Source of the DNA: Streptomyces spiralis
Lineage (GTDB): Bacteria; Actinomycetota; Actinomycetes; Streptomycetales; Streptomycetaceae
Assembly (NCBI RefSeq): GCF_014654675.1
Contig: NZ_BNBC01000055.1
Span: forward strand, 1 to 61,410
Length of the DNA: 61,410 bases
Reading direction: 5' to 3'
The notes under the pieces were generated by a model that saw only the letters and a list, made by a program, of their open reading frames with translations, was not told the origin of the DNA and made no database searches. Within the stretch, counting starts at the first letter, position 1. Every line of letters starts with the position of its first letter. The translations under genes were made by a program, and so were the position numbers. Positions 9,065-21,221 of this stretch are shown one piece after another.

Positions 9065-9066
9065 CC

Positions 9067-10053
9067 GTGGACATCGACATGAGCGCCCTGCGGGGCTTGG
9101 TCCGGGAGAAGGAGATCTCCTTCGACCTGCTCGTCGAGGCGATCGAGTCGGCCCTCCTCATCGCCTACCACCGCACCGAGGGAAGCCGCCGCCACGCGCG
9201 CGTGGAGCTCAACCGGGAGACCGGGCATGTGACCGTGTGGGCGAAGGAGGACCCGGAGGACCTCGAGGAGGGGCAGGAGCCCCGCGAGTTCGACGACACC
9301 CCGTCCGGTTTCGGCCGTATCGCCGCCACCACCGCCAAGCAGGTCATCCTGCAGCGGCTGCGCGACGCCGAGGACGACGCGACGCTCGGCGAGTACGCCG
9401 GCCGCGAGGGCGACATCGTCACCGGCGTGGTCCAGCAGGGCCGCGACCCGAAGAACGTGCTCGTCGACATCGGCAGGCTGGAGGCCATCCTGCCGGTGCA
9501 GGAGCAGGTCCCCGGCGAGACCTACCCGCACGGCATGCGCCTGCGGTCGTACGTCGTCCGGGTGGCCAAGGGCGTGCGCGGTCCCTCGGTGACCCTCTCG
9601 CGTACGCACCCCAACCTGGTGAAGAAGCTCTTCGCGCTGGAGGTGCCGGAGATCGCGGACGGCTCCGTCGAGATCGCCGCGATCGCCCGTGAGGCCGGTC
9701 ACCGTACGAAGATCGCCGTGCGCTCCACCCGCTCCGGTCTGAACGCCAAGGGCGCCTGCATCGGCCCCATGGGCGGCCGGGTGCGGAACGTCATGGGCGA
9801 GCTGAACGGCGAGAAGATCGACATCGTGGACTGGTCGGACGACCCCGCCGAGATGGTGGCGAACGCGCTGTCCCCGGCCCGGGTCTCCAAGGTGGAGGTC
9901 GTGGACATGGCGGCCCGGTCGGCCCGGGTGACCGTGCCGGACTACCAGCTGTCGCTGGCGATCGGCAAGGAGGGCCAGAACGCCCGCCTCGCGGCCCGGC
10001 TCACCGGGTGGCGCATCGACATCCGCCCGGACACCGAGCAGACCGCCGAGTAG
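9067..10053 (+). CDS. nusA: Transcription termination/antitermination protein NusA
   Basis: The 328-residue product has the actinobacterial short NusA layout. An N-terminal RNA polymerase-binding domain is followed by an S1 domain (REGDIVTGVVQQGRDPKNVL) and two KH domains (ACIGPMGGRVRNVMGELNGE and LAIGKEGQNARLAARLTGW); the acidic repeats of proteobacterial NusA are absent. It modulates pausing, termination and antitermination. The GTG start lies 2 bases after the rimP stop, so the AAGAGGAGGAGG at the end of rimP serves as its ribosome-binding site. A perfect 13-bp hairpin follows at 10068-10101. Confidence 0.95.
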   Translation: MDIDMSALRGLVREKEISFDLLVEAIESALLIAYHRTEGSRRHARVELNRETGHVTVWAKEDPEDLEEGQEPREFDDTPSGFGRIAATTAKQVILQRLRDAEDDATLGEYAGREGDIVTGVVQQGRDPKNVLVDIGRLEAILPVQEQVPGETYPHGMRLRSYVVRVAKGVRGPSVTLSRTHPNLVKKLFALEVPEIADGSVEIAAIAREAGHRTKIAVRSTRSGLNAKGACIGPMGGRVRNVMGELNGEKIDIVDWSDDPAEMVANALSPARVSKVEVVDMAARSARVTVPDYQLSLAIGKEGQNARLAARLTGWRIDIRPDTEQTAE

Positions 10054-10067
10054 AGCCGAAGATCGAG

Positions 10068-10101
10068 CTGTGCGGTCCGGGAATAGATCCGGACCGCACA
10101 G
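10068..10101 (+). terminator. Perfect 13-bp hairpin just after nusA
   Basis: The arms at 10068-10080 and 10089-10101 pair perfectly around an 8-nt loop, 15 bases after the nusA stop. It could be a partial terminator or attenuator inside the rimP-nusA-ylxR-infB cluster. Confidence 0.7.
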
Positions 10102-10168
10102 TGCTGACGTAGTCATAACAACAACCGTTCGATTCCTGCCCCAAAGGGGTGAGGTGCGTACGGGGAGG

Positions 10169-10179
10169 TAGACTTAGCG
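10169..10179 (+). promoter_or_regulatory. Candidate -10 box directly before ylxR
   Basis: TAGACT at 10169-10174 ends 5 nt before the GTG of ylxR. GGGGAGG at 10162-10168 could instead be a ribosome-binding site, so two readings compete. The -35 region is not convincing. Confidence 0.35.
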
Positions 10180-10476
10180 GTGTCTGGCCGGACCGAGGCC
10201 CGAGCATGCCCTGAGCGCACCTGTGTGGGGTGCCGGGAACGAGCGGCCAAGACGGATCTGCTGCGCATCGTGGCGATCAAGGACGCGTGCGTCCCTGATC
10301 CTCGCGGTACGCTGCCCGGCCGGGGTGCGTATGTACACCCCGCCCTGGTCTGTCTCGACCAGGCGGTGCGCCGCCGGGCGTTCACGCGGGCGTTGCGCGC
10401 CCCGGGAGCGCTCGACACAAAGGCGTTGCGCCGGTACGTCGAGCGGGCAACAGTTGCCGAGCAGGCAACACGGTAA
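10180..10476 (+). CDS. ylxR: YlxR family (DUF448) RNA-binding protein
   Basis: The 98-residue product carries the family signature RTCVGCRERAAKTDLLRIV and the GRGAYVHPALVCLDQAVRRR segment. YlxR proteins are small basic nucleic-acid binders, nearly always encoded between nusA and infB; in other bacteria a member binds RNase P RNA. The GTG start is supported by GGGGAGG 11 bases upstream, or by a leaderless transcript. A 149-base spacer then leads to infB. Confidence 0.9.
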   Translation: MSGRTEARACPERTCVGCRERAAKTDLLRIVAIKDACVPDPRGTLPGRGAYVHPALVCLDQAVRRRAFTRALRAPGALDTKALRRYVERATVAEQATR

Positions 10477-10625
10477 GGAAGACGTGTCGCACGGAACCCC
10501 GTGCGGCCTGGTACCTCGCGAGTCGAAAGCAGGTCGAGATTGCGATGAGCACTCGATGAGTACGCGATGAGTACGCCCATGAACTAGCGACGGTCCGGCC
10601 GCAACCCGGACCTCAAAGGAGCGAA

Positions 10626-13652
<3,027 letters not shown>

Positions 13653-13666
13653 CGCCCCGGCACCGG

Positions 13667-13697
13667 CCGGCCGGCGGAACCTGGTTCCGCCGGCCGG
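13667..13697 (+). terminator. Hairpin after infB
   Basis: A 13-bp perfect stem (13667-13679 with 13685-13697) closes on a CCTGG loop about 15 bases after the infB stop. It may end or attenuate infB transcription before ylxP. Confidence 0.65.
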
Positions 13698-13859
13698 TCG
13701 GCCGTTGCCGGGGGCGGAAACCCCCCGGCAGCGGCCGCACCCACGGCGCCGAAACCCTCTCGAGCCATCGGCGGGTACGCGGTACCGTTTCTTGATGTCC
13801 CCGGCCGCACGGCTGAAGGGGCCATCGATCCCGTACCGGCGGGTGAACCGGTTACACAC

Positions 13860-14153
13860 ATGTACGTGGGGACTCTGTCCTTCGACCTGCTCCTCGGCGA
13901 CGTCCACTCGCTGAAGGAGAAGCGTTCCGTCGTCCGCCCGATCGTCGCCGAGCTTCAGCGCAAGTACGCGGTGAGCGCGGCGGAGGTGGACCATCTGGAC
14001 CTCTACCGGCGAGCGATCATCGGTCTCGCCGCGGTCTCCGGCGACGCGGCGCACCTCACAGACGTACTCGACCGATGCGAACGGCTGGTCGCCGGCCGCC
14101 CCGAGGTGGAGCTGCTGTCCGTACGGCGGCGCTTCCACGGCGAAGACGACTGA
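13860..14153 (+). CDS. ylxP: DUF503 (YlxP-like) protein
   Basis: The 97-residue product begins MYVGTLSFDLLLGDVHSLKE, followed by KRSVVRPIV, the signature of the DUF503 family encoded between infB and rbfA in many Gram-positive bacteria. The role is unsettled; the genomic position suggests ribosome or translation work. The ATG at 13860 fits the conserved N-terminus, although no strong ribosome-binding site is present. The spacer before it (207 bases) contains the infB hairpin. Confidence 0.9.
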   Translation: MYVGTLSFDLLLGDVHSLKEKRSVVRPIVAELQRKYAVSAAEVDHLDLYRRAIIGLAAVSGDAAHLTDVLDRCERLVAGRPEVELLSVRRRFHGEDD

Positions 14154-14199
14154 CGACCAGACCACAGCACCATGACAGGAAAGAACGGGAGACGGACCA

Positions 14200-14661
14200 G
14201 TGGCCGACAACGCGCGGGCGAAAAGGCTGGCGGACCTCATCCGAGAGGTGGTGGCCCAGAAGCTGCAGCGCGGGATCAAGGACCCGCGGCTCGGCTCGCA
14301 CGTCACCATCACGGACACCCGGGTCACGGGTGACCTGCGGGAGGCGACCGTCTTCTACACGGTCTACGGCGACGACGAGGAGCGGAAGGCCGCCGCCGCC
14401 GGCCTGGAGAGCGCCAAGGGCATCCTGCGCTCCGAGGTCGGCCGGGCCGCCGGAGTGAAGTTCACCCCGACCCTCACCTTCGTCGCGGACGCCCTTCCGG
14501 ACACCGCCCGGACCATCGAGGACCTCCTCGACAAGGCGCGGCAGTCCGACGCCAAGGTGCGCGAGGCGTCCGCGGGCGCCGCGTACGCCGGTGGAGCCGA
14601 CCCGTACCGGAAGCCGGGTTCCGAGGACGACACCGACGAGACGGACGACACCACCGAATGA
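14200..14661 (+). CDS. rbfA: Ribosome-binding factor A
   Basis: The 153-residue product has the KH-like RbfA fold. Markers are ARAKRLADLIREVVAQKLQ at the N-terminus, DPRLGSHVTITDTRVTGDL, and LTFVADALPDTARTIEDLL. It matures the 5' end of 16S rRNA during 30S assembly. The tail of about 35 residues is acidic and Gly/Asp/Thr-rich, as in other Streptomyces. GTG start; the stop overlaps the truB ATG by 4 nt. Confidence 0.95.
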   Translation: MADNARAKRLADLIREVVAQKLQRGIKDPRLGSHVTITDTRVTGDLREATVFYTVYGDDEERKAAAAGLESAKGILRSEVGRAAGVKFTPTLTFVADALPDTARTIEDLLDKARQSDAKVREASAGAAYAGGADPYRKPGSEDDTDETDDTTE

Positions 14662-15563
14662 CCAGCAAGCCCACCCCGCCCGACGGCCTTGTCATCGTCG
14701 ACAAGCCGTCGGGCTTCACTTCGCACGACGTCGTCGCCAAGATGCGCGGGATCGCCAAGACCCGCCGCGTCGGCCACGCCGGCACGCTCGACCCGATGGC
14801 GACCGGCGTGCTCGTCCTCGGAGTGGAGAAGGCCACCAAGCTCCTCGGCCACCTCGCGCTGACCGAGAAGGAGTACCTCGGCACCGTCCGGCTCGGCCAG
14901 AACACGGTCACCGACGACGCCGAGGGGGAGATCACCTCCTCCACCGACGCCTCCAAGGTCACCAGGGAGGCCGTCGACACCGCCATCGCCAAGCTGACCG
15001 GCGACATCATGCAGGTGCCGTCCCGGGTCAGCGCCATCAAGATCAACGGCGTGCGGTCGTACAAGAGGGCCAGGGAGGGCGAGGAGTTCGACATCCCGGC
15101 CCGCCCGGTGACCGTCTCCTCGTTCACGGTGTACGACATCCGGGACGCCGTGGCCGAGGACGGCACTCCCGTGCTCGACCTGGTGGTCTCGGTGGTCTGC
15201 TCCTCCGGTACCTACATCCGCGCCCTCGCCCGCGACCTGGGTGCCGACCTCGGTGTCGGCGGCCACCTCACCGCACTGCGCCGCACCCGGGTGGGGCCGT
15301 ACAAGCTGGATGCCGCGAAGACGCTGGACCAGCTCCAGCAGGAGCTGACCGTCATGCCGATCGCCGAGGCCGCCGCGGCCGCCTTCCCGCGCTGGGACGT
15401 CGACGCCCGGCGGGCCAAGCTCCTCACCAACGGTGTACGGCTGGAGATGCCCGAGGAGTACGCGGGCACCGGCGCCGTGGCCGTCTTCGGCCCCGAGGGC
15501 CGTTTCCTGGCGCTCGTGGAGGAGCAGCGGGGCAAGGCCAAGAGCCTGGCCGTCTTCGGCTGA
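14658..15563 (+). CDS. truB: tRNA pseudouridine(55) synthase
   Basis: The 301-residue product forms pseudouridine 55 in the T loop of tRNA. The catalytic aspartate lies in GHAGTLDPMATGVLVL; other family blocks are the N-terminal DGLVIVDKPSGFTSHDVV and CSSGTYIRALARDLG. The start ATG overlaps the rbfA stop (ATGA), so translation is probably coupled. It is the last gene of the cluster, and a 14-bp perfect hairpin follows. Confidence 0.96.
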   Translation: MTSKPTPPDGLVIVDKPSGFTSHDVVAKMRGIAKTRRVGHAGTLDPMATGVLVLGVEKATKLLGHLALTEKEYLGTVRLGQNTVTDDAEGEITSSTDASKVTREAVDTAIAKLTGDIMQVPSRVSAIKINGVRSYKRAREGEEFDIPARPVTVSSFTVYDIRDAVAEDGTPVLDLVVSVVCSSGTYIRALARDLGADLGVGGHLTALRRTRVGPYKLDAAKTLDQLQQELTVMPIAEAAAAAFPRWDVDARRAKLLTNGVRLEMPEEYAGTGAVAVFGPEGRFLALVEEQRGKAKSLAVFG

Positions 15564-15584
15564 CGCACCGAGTGGATCTCTGCC

Positions 15585-15629
15585 CGTGGAGCGGCGGACA
15601 CGGGGTGTTCCAAGCCGCCGCTCCACGGT
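15585..15629. terminator. Hairpin terminator after truB
   Basis: The arms at 15585-15598 and 15616-15629 form a perfect 14-bp stem with a 17-nt loop, about 20 bases after the truB stop. A C-rich run follows. Confidence 0.7.
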
Positions 15630-15842
15630 CCCCCCTCGGTTCCCCCACCCCTAGGGTGTATCCAGCCGGCCTCGGCTATTCACCCGACCGTGCAGGCGCT
15701 CGGAGTGAACCGAGGGAGTGCAAGGGGGCGCGTTCACCACGCGATCTTTCCCGCTGATCATTCGGTGCCTACCGTCGAATCGGTGCCCACCGCCGAAGAG
15801 GAGGGCACAGCCGTACGACGGCACGGGCGGGGAGGTTGGACC

Positions 15843-18800
15843 ATGGCGGCACGGACCCCCGGGAGCGGCCCCGGCCGGCACGCCGCGGTCCGCGCGGCCC
15901 GCAGCGGCCCGGAGCCGGCGGCCGCGACCGCGCAGCGGGACACCGCCGCGGCCCGTGACCGTCTCCTGGACGCCTCCCTGGTCCGCGTGCGCGACCTGGC
16001 GGGGCGGCCCCGGGGCACCGGCTTCGCGGCCGACCACCACGGCACGGTGATCACCAGCCACGAGGCCGTCGACGGACTCGCCCGCCTCGTGCTCCACGTC
16101 GCGGGGGCCGGAGACCGGTCCTGCGTGGTGACCGCCGCCGACGTGATCCCGCTGCCCGAGCTGGACCTGGCGCTCGTCCGGACCGAGGGACTCGGCCTGG
16201 AGCCGCTGCCCGTCACCGTGCGGGACGGTGTGGAGACCGGCGCCTACGTCCGGATCGCGGCCGGCGGCTGGCGCGAGGCCCGGGTGCTGGGCACGGCCAC
16301 CGTGACGTACTCGGCCACGGACCGCTTCCATCTCCTGGACGGCGCACTGGACCTGGCGATCGGCACGGCGGGCCAGGACGCCCTCCGCCTGGGCGGAGGG
16401 GCGGCCGGGGGACCGGTGCTCGACCTGGCGACCGGCACCGTGGTAGCCGTCCTCGGTACGGCGCTGCAGAGCGGCCACCGCGACACCGGCTTCGCGGTGC
16501 CGCTGCGCCCGCGCGCCCCCGGCCCCGCCCGGACAGAGGAGGACGGCACCGCCGGGCACCCGCTCGCCGATCTGCTCGCCCGCAACGCGGCCACGGTTCC
16601 CGCCTACGGCCCCGACCTCAACCTGGCGGGCGTACTCGAACTCACGGCCACCTCGGTGGCCCAGGACGGCCCCCGGGGGGCCCTCCCGCACCACGCCCCG
16701 CCTCCGGACCCCTCCTCGGGCGACCCCCGGAGTCGTCAGCTCACGTCCGCGTCCGGCCTCGTCGGGCCGGCGAGCCCCGGCCGCCGGCCGGGCCCTTTGG
16801 CACCGACCGGCCTGACGGTCGCGGACCGGTCGGCTCCCGAGCCCGGCGCGACCCGGCCGAGGGCGCCACGCCGGGCTGCCGCCTCCCCGCGCCCCGGCGA
16901 CGCCGTGCGGCCGGCCGATACGGCCGCGGACCCACATCCCGCCCAGGCGACGACTCCTGGCCGGGCCGCCTCCACCGCGCTCCCCGGCGAACCGACGGCA
17001 CCGGAGCCGGTCCCAGCCCCCGTACGCCCACCGCAGGCCGGCGAAACTCCGCCGTCGGCACCGTCGGCACCGTCGGCACCGCCTGCCACATGGACCTCTC
17101 CGATCGCATGGGCCTCACACTCCTCCACGCCGCCCGGTCCCGCCGCACGGCCCGTCGAACGCTCGGCCGTCGTCCGGGAGTTGGGCGCCTTCGATGACAG
17201 CCCGGCGCTCGTCCTCGGGCTCGTCGGCTCGCCCGGCAGCGGCCGTACGACCGAACTCGCGGCGCTCGCCGGGCGCAGGGCCCGCGGCGACGCGCCCGCG
17301 CCGACCATCTGGCTGCGCGGGGCCGACCTGGACGGCGCCGATGTCTCGATCGCCGACGCGGCGCGCCGGGCGCTGGACCGCGCGGCCCGGATCGTCGCCG
17401 CGGCCCGGGCGCCCCTGCCGACCCAGCTCACCGACCTCACCCCGGAGCGCGTCGCGCGCCTCGCCCGCGACCACGGCCGGCCGCTGCTGCTCCTGCTCGA
17501 CGGCCCCGAGGAGATGCCCTCGGCCGTGGCCCACCGGCTCGCCGAGTGGACCGAGGGCACCGCGAGGTGGCTGCGCGGCACGGGGGCGCGCCTGGTGGTG
17601 GCCTGCCGTGAGGAGTACTGGGAGGGCGCGGGCGCGCAGTTCCCGCCGGACCTGCTCCACATCCCCTTCGCACCCGGCACCGCCGGCGCGATCCGCGAGG
17701 CCGCTGCGGCCGGCCACGGCCCCGACGCCACCCCCGGCCTCCCGCCCTGTCTCCGCCTCGGCGACCTCACCTCCGAGGAGGCCCGCGAGGCCCGTGACCG
17801 GTACGGCCTCCCGGACGGATCCCTCGTCGACGCCGACGCCCGCCACCCCCTCACCATCCGGCTCCTCGGGGAGGTACGCGCGGCCCTGCCCGACTCCCCG
17901 GCCCACCCCCGGCTCGACCGCGCCGACGTCCTCGCGGCCCATCTGGACCTGATGTGCCTGCGCGTCGCCGTCCGCCTCGCCGCGCAGAACGGCCTGCGCG
18001 GCACCGCCGTACGGCGCCTGGCGGCCAAGGTCTCCGGACAGGTGCACGAGGCCGCCCGCCGCAGCCTCGGACCGGGCAGAGGCGAGGTGGACCGGGAGAC
18101 GTTCGAGGCCGTGTTCCCGTGGGGTGCCGCGCCCGCCCACCTCGGCGGCGGCACCGGCTGGGCGTCCGCTGTTCTCACCGAGGGCCTGCTCGTCCCGGCC
18201 GGCGACGGCTACCGCTTCGCGCACGAGGAACTCGCCGACTGGATCCAGGGCATCCACCTCGACCTGGACGAGGCGCTGCGGGTCCTGGTCCACCGGCGGC
18301 ACATCCCCGGTGAGCCGCGTCATCCGCTGCCCGTCCCGCACCACCGCATCGGCCCAGTCGTCCAGGCCCTGCTCCTGCTGGCCCGCCAGCACGGCACGCG
18401 CCGACTGGCCGTCCGGCTGGAGGAGCTGGTGTGCGCCCTGGACACCGACCCGCACTCCTGGTGGGCGTCCCGGCTGCTCGCCGGTGTGCTGCTGCGGGTG
18501 CCGGACGCGTCGCCGTACACCGGTGTGCTGCGGCTGCTGGCCGAGCGGATCGTGGTCCGCACGCAGTGCGACCTGCCGCAGCCACGTGGCTTCGGACCCG
18601 GCTTCTGGACCGCGCTGCACCTCCCGGACGCCGACCGCTGTGACCTGCTGCGGCGCCTCCTGCTCGCCGACGGCGCCCCACGGAACACGGACTCAGGGGG
18701 GACCTCCGCGTCGCATCGGGTGTCCCAGGAGCCCCAGCCGCCGCGGGCCCACCGCCCCGGCGCCGCGCCCGCCCGCTATCTCGACGCCGTCGCGCACCTC

Positions 18801-20024
18801 CTCGCCGCCGACCCCGCCGCCGTACAACCGCATCTGATCCGCTGGTTCGACGACGAGCGGCCGCTGCCCGGCGCCCCGCACGCCACCGTGGCCACGGCCG
18901 CCCAGGCGCTGCTGTACACGCACCGCGACCGTGCCCTGGACGACCTCACCGAGGTGCTGGCCGACTGCGCGCACCGGCGGGCCGAGGAACTGCTGGCCGT
19001 GTTCGCCGAGGAGGAGCCGGCCGCGCTGTGCCGGGCCGTCGACCGGTGGGCGCACGACGAGCGTCCCGACCGGCGGGCCGCGGCCGTCGCCCACGCACTG
19101 CGCACCGCCCCGCACACGCGTACCGAGGCCGACCGGGAACTGCTGTGCCGGGCCGCCCTCACCGTGCTCGCCCGTCCCGCCGACTCGGCCCTGCACGGCG
19201 CCGCGCTCGCCCTGCTCGTAGGGGATCCGCACACCCGCGCCGGCCACCTGCCACAGGCACTGCGGCACTTCGCGGCCGGCGATCCGCACCTGCCGCCCGG
19301 CGCGCTGGCCCCCGCCCTGACCACGCACCCGGAGGCGGTGCTCGCCGCCTTCGGCGAGCGGCTGCGGCGCGGTCCCGACGCCGACGCCGCCGAGGTGCTG
19401 CGCGCCCTCGTCGACGTCACCACGCCCACGCTCGCCCGCCGGATCGCCGCCCTGGTCCGCGAGACGGTGAGGCGGAGGCCGGGCATCACGGGGCACGTGG
19501 CCGCGTACGTGGACCGGCGCCTGCACCACGCACCGGCCGGAGCGGCGGCCCGCGCGGTGCTGTTCCCCCTGGTCACCGGCCTCCTGGAGGACGGTCCGGT
19601 GCGGCTGCGCGCGGCCCTGGGCGGCGTGCTGGCCGCCCCGGGCACCACCCTCCGCACGCCCGGGGCGGCCACCCGGGCTCCCGTTGTTCCGGCCGACCCC
19701 GCGCCACGCCGGGAACTCCTGGACTTCCTCCTGGCCCATGAGGACGACCCGGCCGTGCTGGACGCGGTGCTGCACGCCGCGGCCCCCAGCGCCGAGGAGG
19801 ACCTCCGCGACCTCGTGCACCGCGTCGGCCTGCTCCTGGTGCGCACGCCCGAGGGCGCGTCCGTGTTCGACCGCGCCCTGGTGGAGCTGGGCCGGTACCT
19901 GCCGGGCTTCGCCGTCCGGGTGATCGGCTGGCTGACCGAGACCCCGCAGGACTGGGCGGCGGTGGTGGGCCCCAGCGCCCGCCGGACGCTCGAGAACCTG
20001 GCGGGCGTGTCCGTCCTCGCCTGA
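15843..20024 (+). CDS. Large protein with serine-less trypsin-like domain, P-loop NTPase and helical-repeat tail
   Basis: The 1,393-residue product has three parts. A trypsin-like domain (about 55-245) keeps His73 (ITSHEAVDG) and Asp108 (ELDLALVRT). The expected serine of GxSGGP is Ala188 (GAAGGPVLD), so it should not be a working serine protease. A Pro/Ala-rich linker of about 150 residues follows. Then comes an NTPase domain with Walker A GSPGSGRTT near 460, Walker B LLLLLDGPEE near 550 and a sensor-like ARLVVACREEYWEGAG. The last 600 or so residues look like HEAT/TPR-type helical repeats. This resembles STAND-type NTPases fused to trypsin-like domains. The ATG at 15843 follows GGGAGG at 15830-15835. 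No partner gene is adjacent. Confidence 0.78.
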   Translation: MAARTPGSGPGRHAAVRAARSGPEPAAATAQRDTAAARDRLLDASLVRVRDLAGRPRGTGFAADHHGTVITSHEAVDGLARLVLHVAGAGDRSCVVTAADVIPLPELDLALVRTEGLGLEPLPVTVRDGVETGAYVRIAAGGWREARVLGTATVTYSATDRFHLLDGALDLAIGTAGQDALRLGGGAAGGPVLDLATGTVVAVLGTALQSGHRDTGFAVPLRPRAPGPARTEEDGTAGHPLADLLARNAATVPAYGPDLNLAGVLELTATSVAQDGPRGALPHHAPPPDPSSGDPRSRQLTSASGLVGPASPGRRPGPLAPTGLTVADRSAPEPGATRPRAPRRAAASPRPGDAVRPADTAADPHPAQATTPGRAASTALPGEPTAPEPVPAPVRPPQAGETPPSAPSAPSAPPATWTSPIAWASHSSTPPGPAARPVERSAVVRELGAFDDSPALVLGLVGSPGSGRTTELAALAGRRARGDAPAPTIWLRGADLDGADVSIADAARRALDRAARIVAAARAPLPTQLTDLTPERVARLARDHGRPLLLLLDGPEEMPSAVAHRLAEWTEGTARWLRGTGARLVVACREEYWEGAGAQFPPDLLHIPFAPGTAGAIREAAAAGHGPDATPGLPPCLRLGDLTSEEAREARDRYGLPDGSLVDADARHPLTIRLLGEVRAALPDSPAHPRLDRADVLAAHLDLMCLRVAVRLAAQNGLRGTAVRRLAAKVSGQVHEAARRSLGPGRGEVDRETFEAVFPWGAAPAHLGGGTGWASAVLTEGLLVPAGDGYRFAHEELADWIQGIHLDLDEALRVLVHRRHIPGEPRHPLPVPHHRIGPVVQALLLLARQHGTRRLAVRLEELVCALDTDPHSWWASRLLAGVLLRVPDASPYTGVLRLLAERIVVRTQCDLPQPRGFGPGFWTALHLPDADRCDLLRRLLLADGAPRNTDSGGTSASHRVSQEPQPPRAHRPGAAPARYLDAVAHLLAADPAAVQPHLIRWFDDERPLPGAPHATVATAAQALLYTHRDRALDDLTEVLADCAHRRAEELLAVFAEEEPAALCRAVDRWAHDERPDRRAAAVAHALRTAPHTRTEADRELLCRAALTVLARPADSALHGAALALLVGDPHTRAGHLPQALRHFAAGDPHLPPGALAPALTTHPEAVLAAFGERLRRGPDADAAEVLRALVDVTTPTLARRIAALVRETVRRRPGITGHVAAYVDRRLHHAPAGAAARAVLFPLVTGLLEDGPVRLRAALGGVLAAPGTTLRTPGAATRAPVVPADPAPRRELLDFLLAHEDDPAVLDAVLHAAAPSAEEDLRDLVHRVGLLLVRTPEGASVFDRALVELGRYLPGFAVRVIGWLTETPQDWAAVVGPSARRTLENLAGVSVLA

Positions 20025-20182
20025 GCCGCGCGGCGCCGGGACGTGCGCCCCGTCACAGCCTCGATGCCGATGCGGGCGGGGAACGCCGGGCATGGCACCC
20101 TTAGACCTGCGGACAACCGAAGCGGCAACGCAACAAGGCAACCGAAACAACACGGACACGGGTTCGACGAGGAGCGGTCACA

Positions 20183-21139
20183 GTGCAGCGCTGGCGTGGC
20201 TTGGAGGACATCCCCCAGGACTGGGGGCGCAGCGTCGTCACCATCGGCTCCTACGACGGAGTCCACCGCGGCCACCAGCTCATCATCGAGCACGCCGTGA
20301 ACCGTGGCCGACAGCTCGGCGTCCCCACCGTCGTCGTCACCTTCGACCCGCACCCCAGCGAGGTGGTGCGCCCGGGCAGCCACCCGCCGCTGCTCGCCCC
20401 GCACCACCGCCGTGCCGAACTGATGGCGGAGCTGGGCGTGGACGCGGTGCTCGTCCTCCCGTTCACCACGGAGTTCTCGAAGCTGTCCCCGGCCGACTTC
20501 GTGGTCAAGGTGCTGGTCGACAGGCTGCACGCCAAGGCGGTCGTCGAGGGCCCGAACTTCCGCTTCGGCCACAAGGCGGCGGGGAACGTGGAGTTCCTCA
20601 CCGAGCAGGGCAAGCTCTACGACTTCGAGGTGGAGGTCGTCGACCTCTACGTCACCGGTGAGGCGGGCGGCGGAGAGCCCTTCTCGTCGACCCTGACCCG
20701 CCGTCTCGTCGCCGAGGGCGAGGTCACGGGCGCCAGGGAGATCCTGGGCCGCCCGCACCGCGTGGAGGGCGTGGTCGTCCGTGGCGCCCAGCGGGGCCGC
20801 GATCTGGGTTTCCCCACCGCCAACGTCGAGACGCTCCCGCACACCGCGATCCCCGCGGACGGCGTCTACGCCGGCTATCTGCACGCCCAGGGCGAGGCGA
20901 TGCCGGCCGCCATCTCCGTCGGCACGAACCCGCAGTTCGACGGCACCGAGCGCACCGTCGAGGCGTACGCCATCGACCGCGTCGGCCTCGACCTGTACGG
21001 CCTGCACGTCGCCGTCGACTTCCTCGCCTTCGTCCGCGGCCAGGCCAAGTTCGACTCGCTCGACGCCCTGCTCGAGACGATGGCCGAGGACGTCAAGAAG
21101 TGCCGCGAGATCATCGCGGCGGACGAACAGCAGCCGTAG
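20183..21139 (+). CDS. ribF: Bifunctional riboflavin kinase / FAD synthetase
   Basis: The 318-residue cytosolic enzyme makes FMN from riboflavin and then FAD. The N-terminal FAD synthetase part has the nucleotidyltransferase motif SYDGVHRGHQ and TFDPHPSEV. The C-terminal riboflavin kinase part has GRDLGFPTANV and DGVYAGYL. GAGG lies 9-12 bases before the GTG at 20183. No FMN riboswitch (RFN element) is recognisable in the 158-base leader. The final codons and stop lie in the first unit of a 17-bp tandem repeat. Confidence 0.95.
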   Translation: MQRWRGLEDIPQDWGRSVVTIGSYDGVHRGHQLIIEHAVNRGRQLGVPTVVVTFDPHPSEVVRPGSHPPLLAPHHRRAELMAELGVDAVLVLPFTTEFSKLSPADFVVKVLVDRLHAKAVVEGPNFRFGHKAAGNVEFLTEQGKLYDFEVEVVDLYVTGEAGGGEPFSSTLTRRLVAEGEVTGAREILGRPHRVEGVVVRGAQRGRDLGFPTANVETLPHTAIPADGVYAGYLHAQGEAMPAAISVGTNPQFDGTERTVEAYAIDRVGLDLYGLHVAVDFLAFVRGQAKFDSLDALLETMAEDVKKCREIIAADEQQP

Positions 21140-21214
21140 ACGGACTGCAGCGGTAACGGACTGCAGCGGTAGACGGACCGCAGCCGTAGACGGACAGCAG
21201 TCGTAGGCGAACAG
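21131..21214. repeat. 17-bp tandem repeat, 5 units, spanning the ribF stop codon
   Basis: Units start at 21131, 21148, 21164, 21181 and 21198 and are 16-17 bp long, with consensus CAGCSGTAGACGGACNG. Unit 1 encodes the last residues and the TAG stop of ribF; the others are non-coding. Confidence 0.85.
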
Positions 21215-21221
21215 CAGCCAG

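Noticed and set aside
15843..16600. Active trypsin-like protease
   Set aside because: The catalytic serine position is Ala188 in GAAGGPV.
20025..20182. FMN riboswitch before ribF
   Set aside because: The conserved RFN element blocks are not visible in the 158-base leader.
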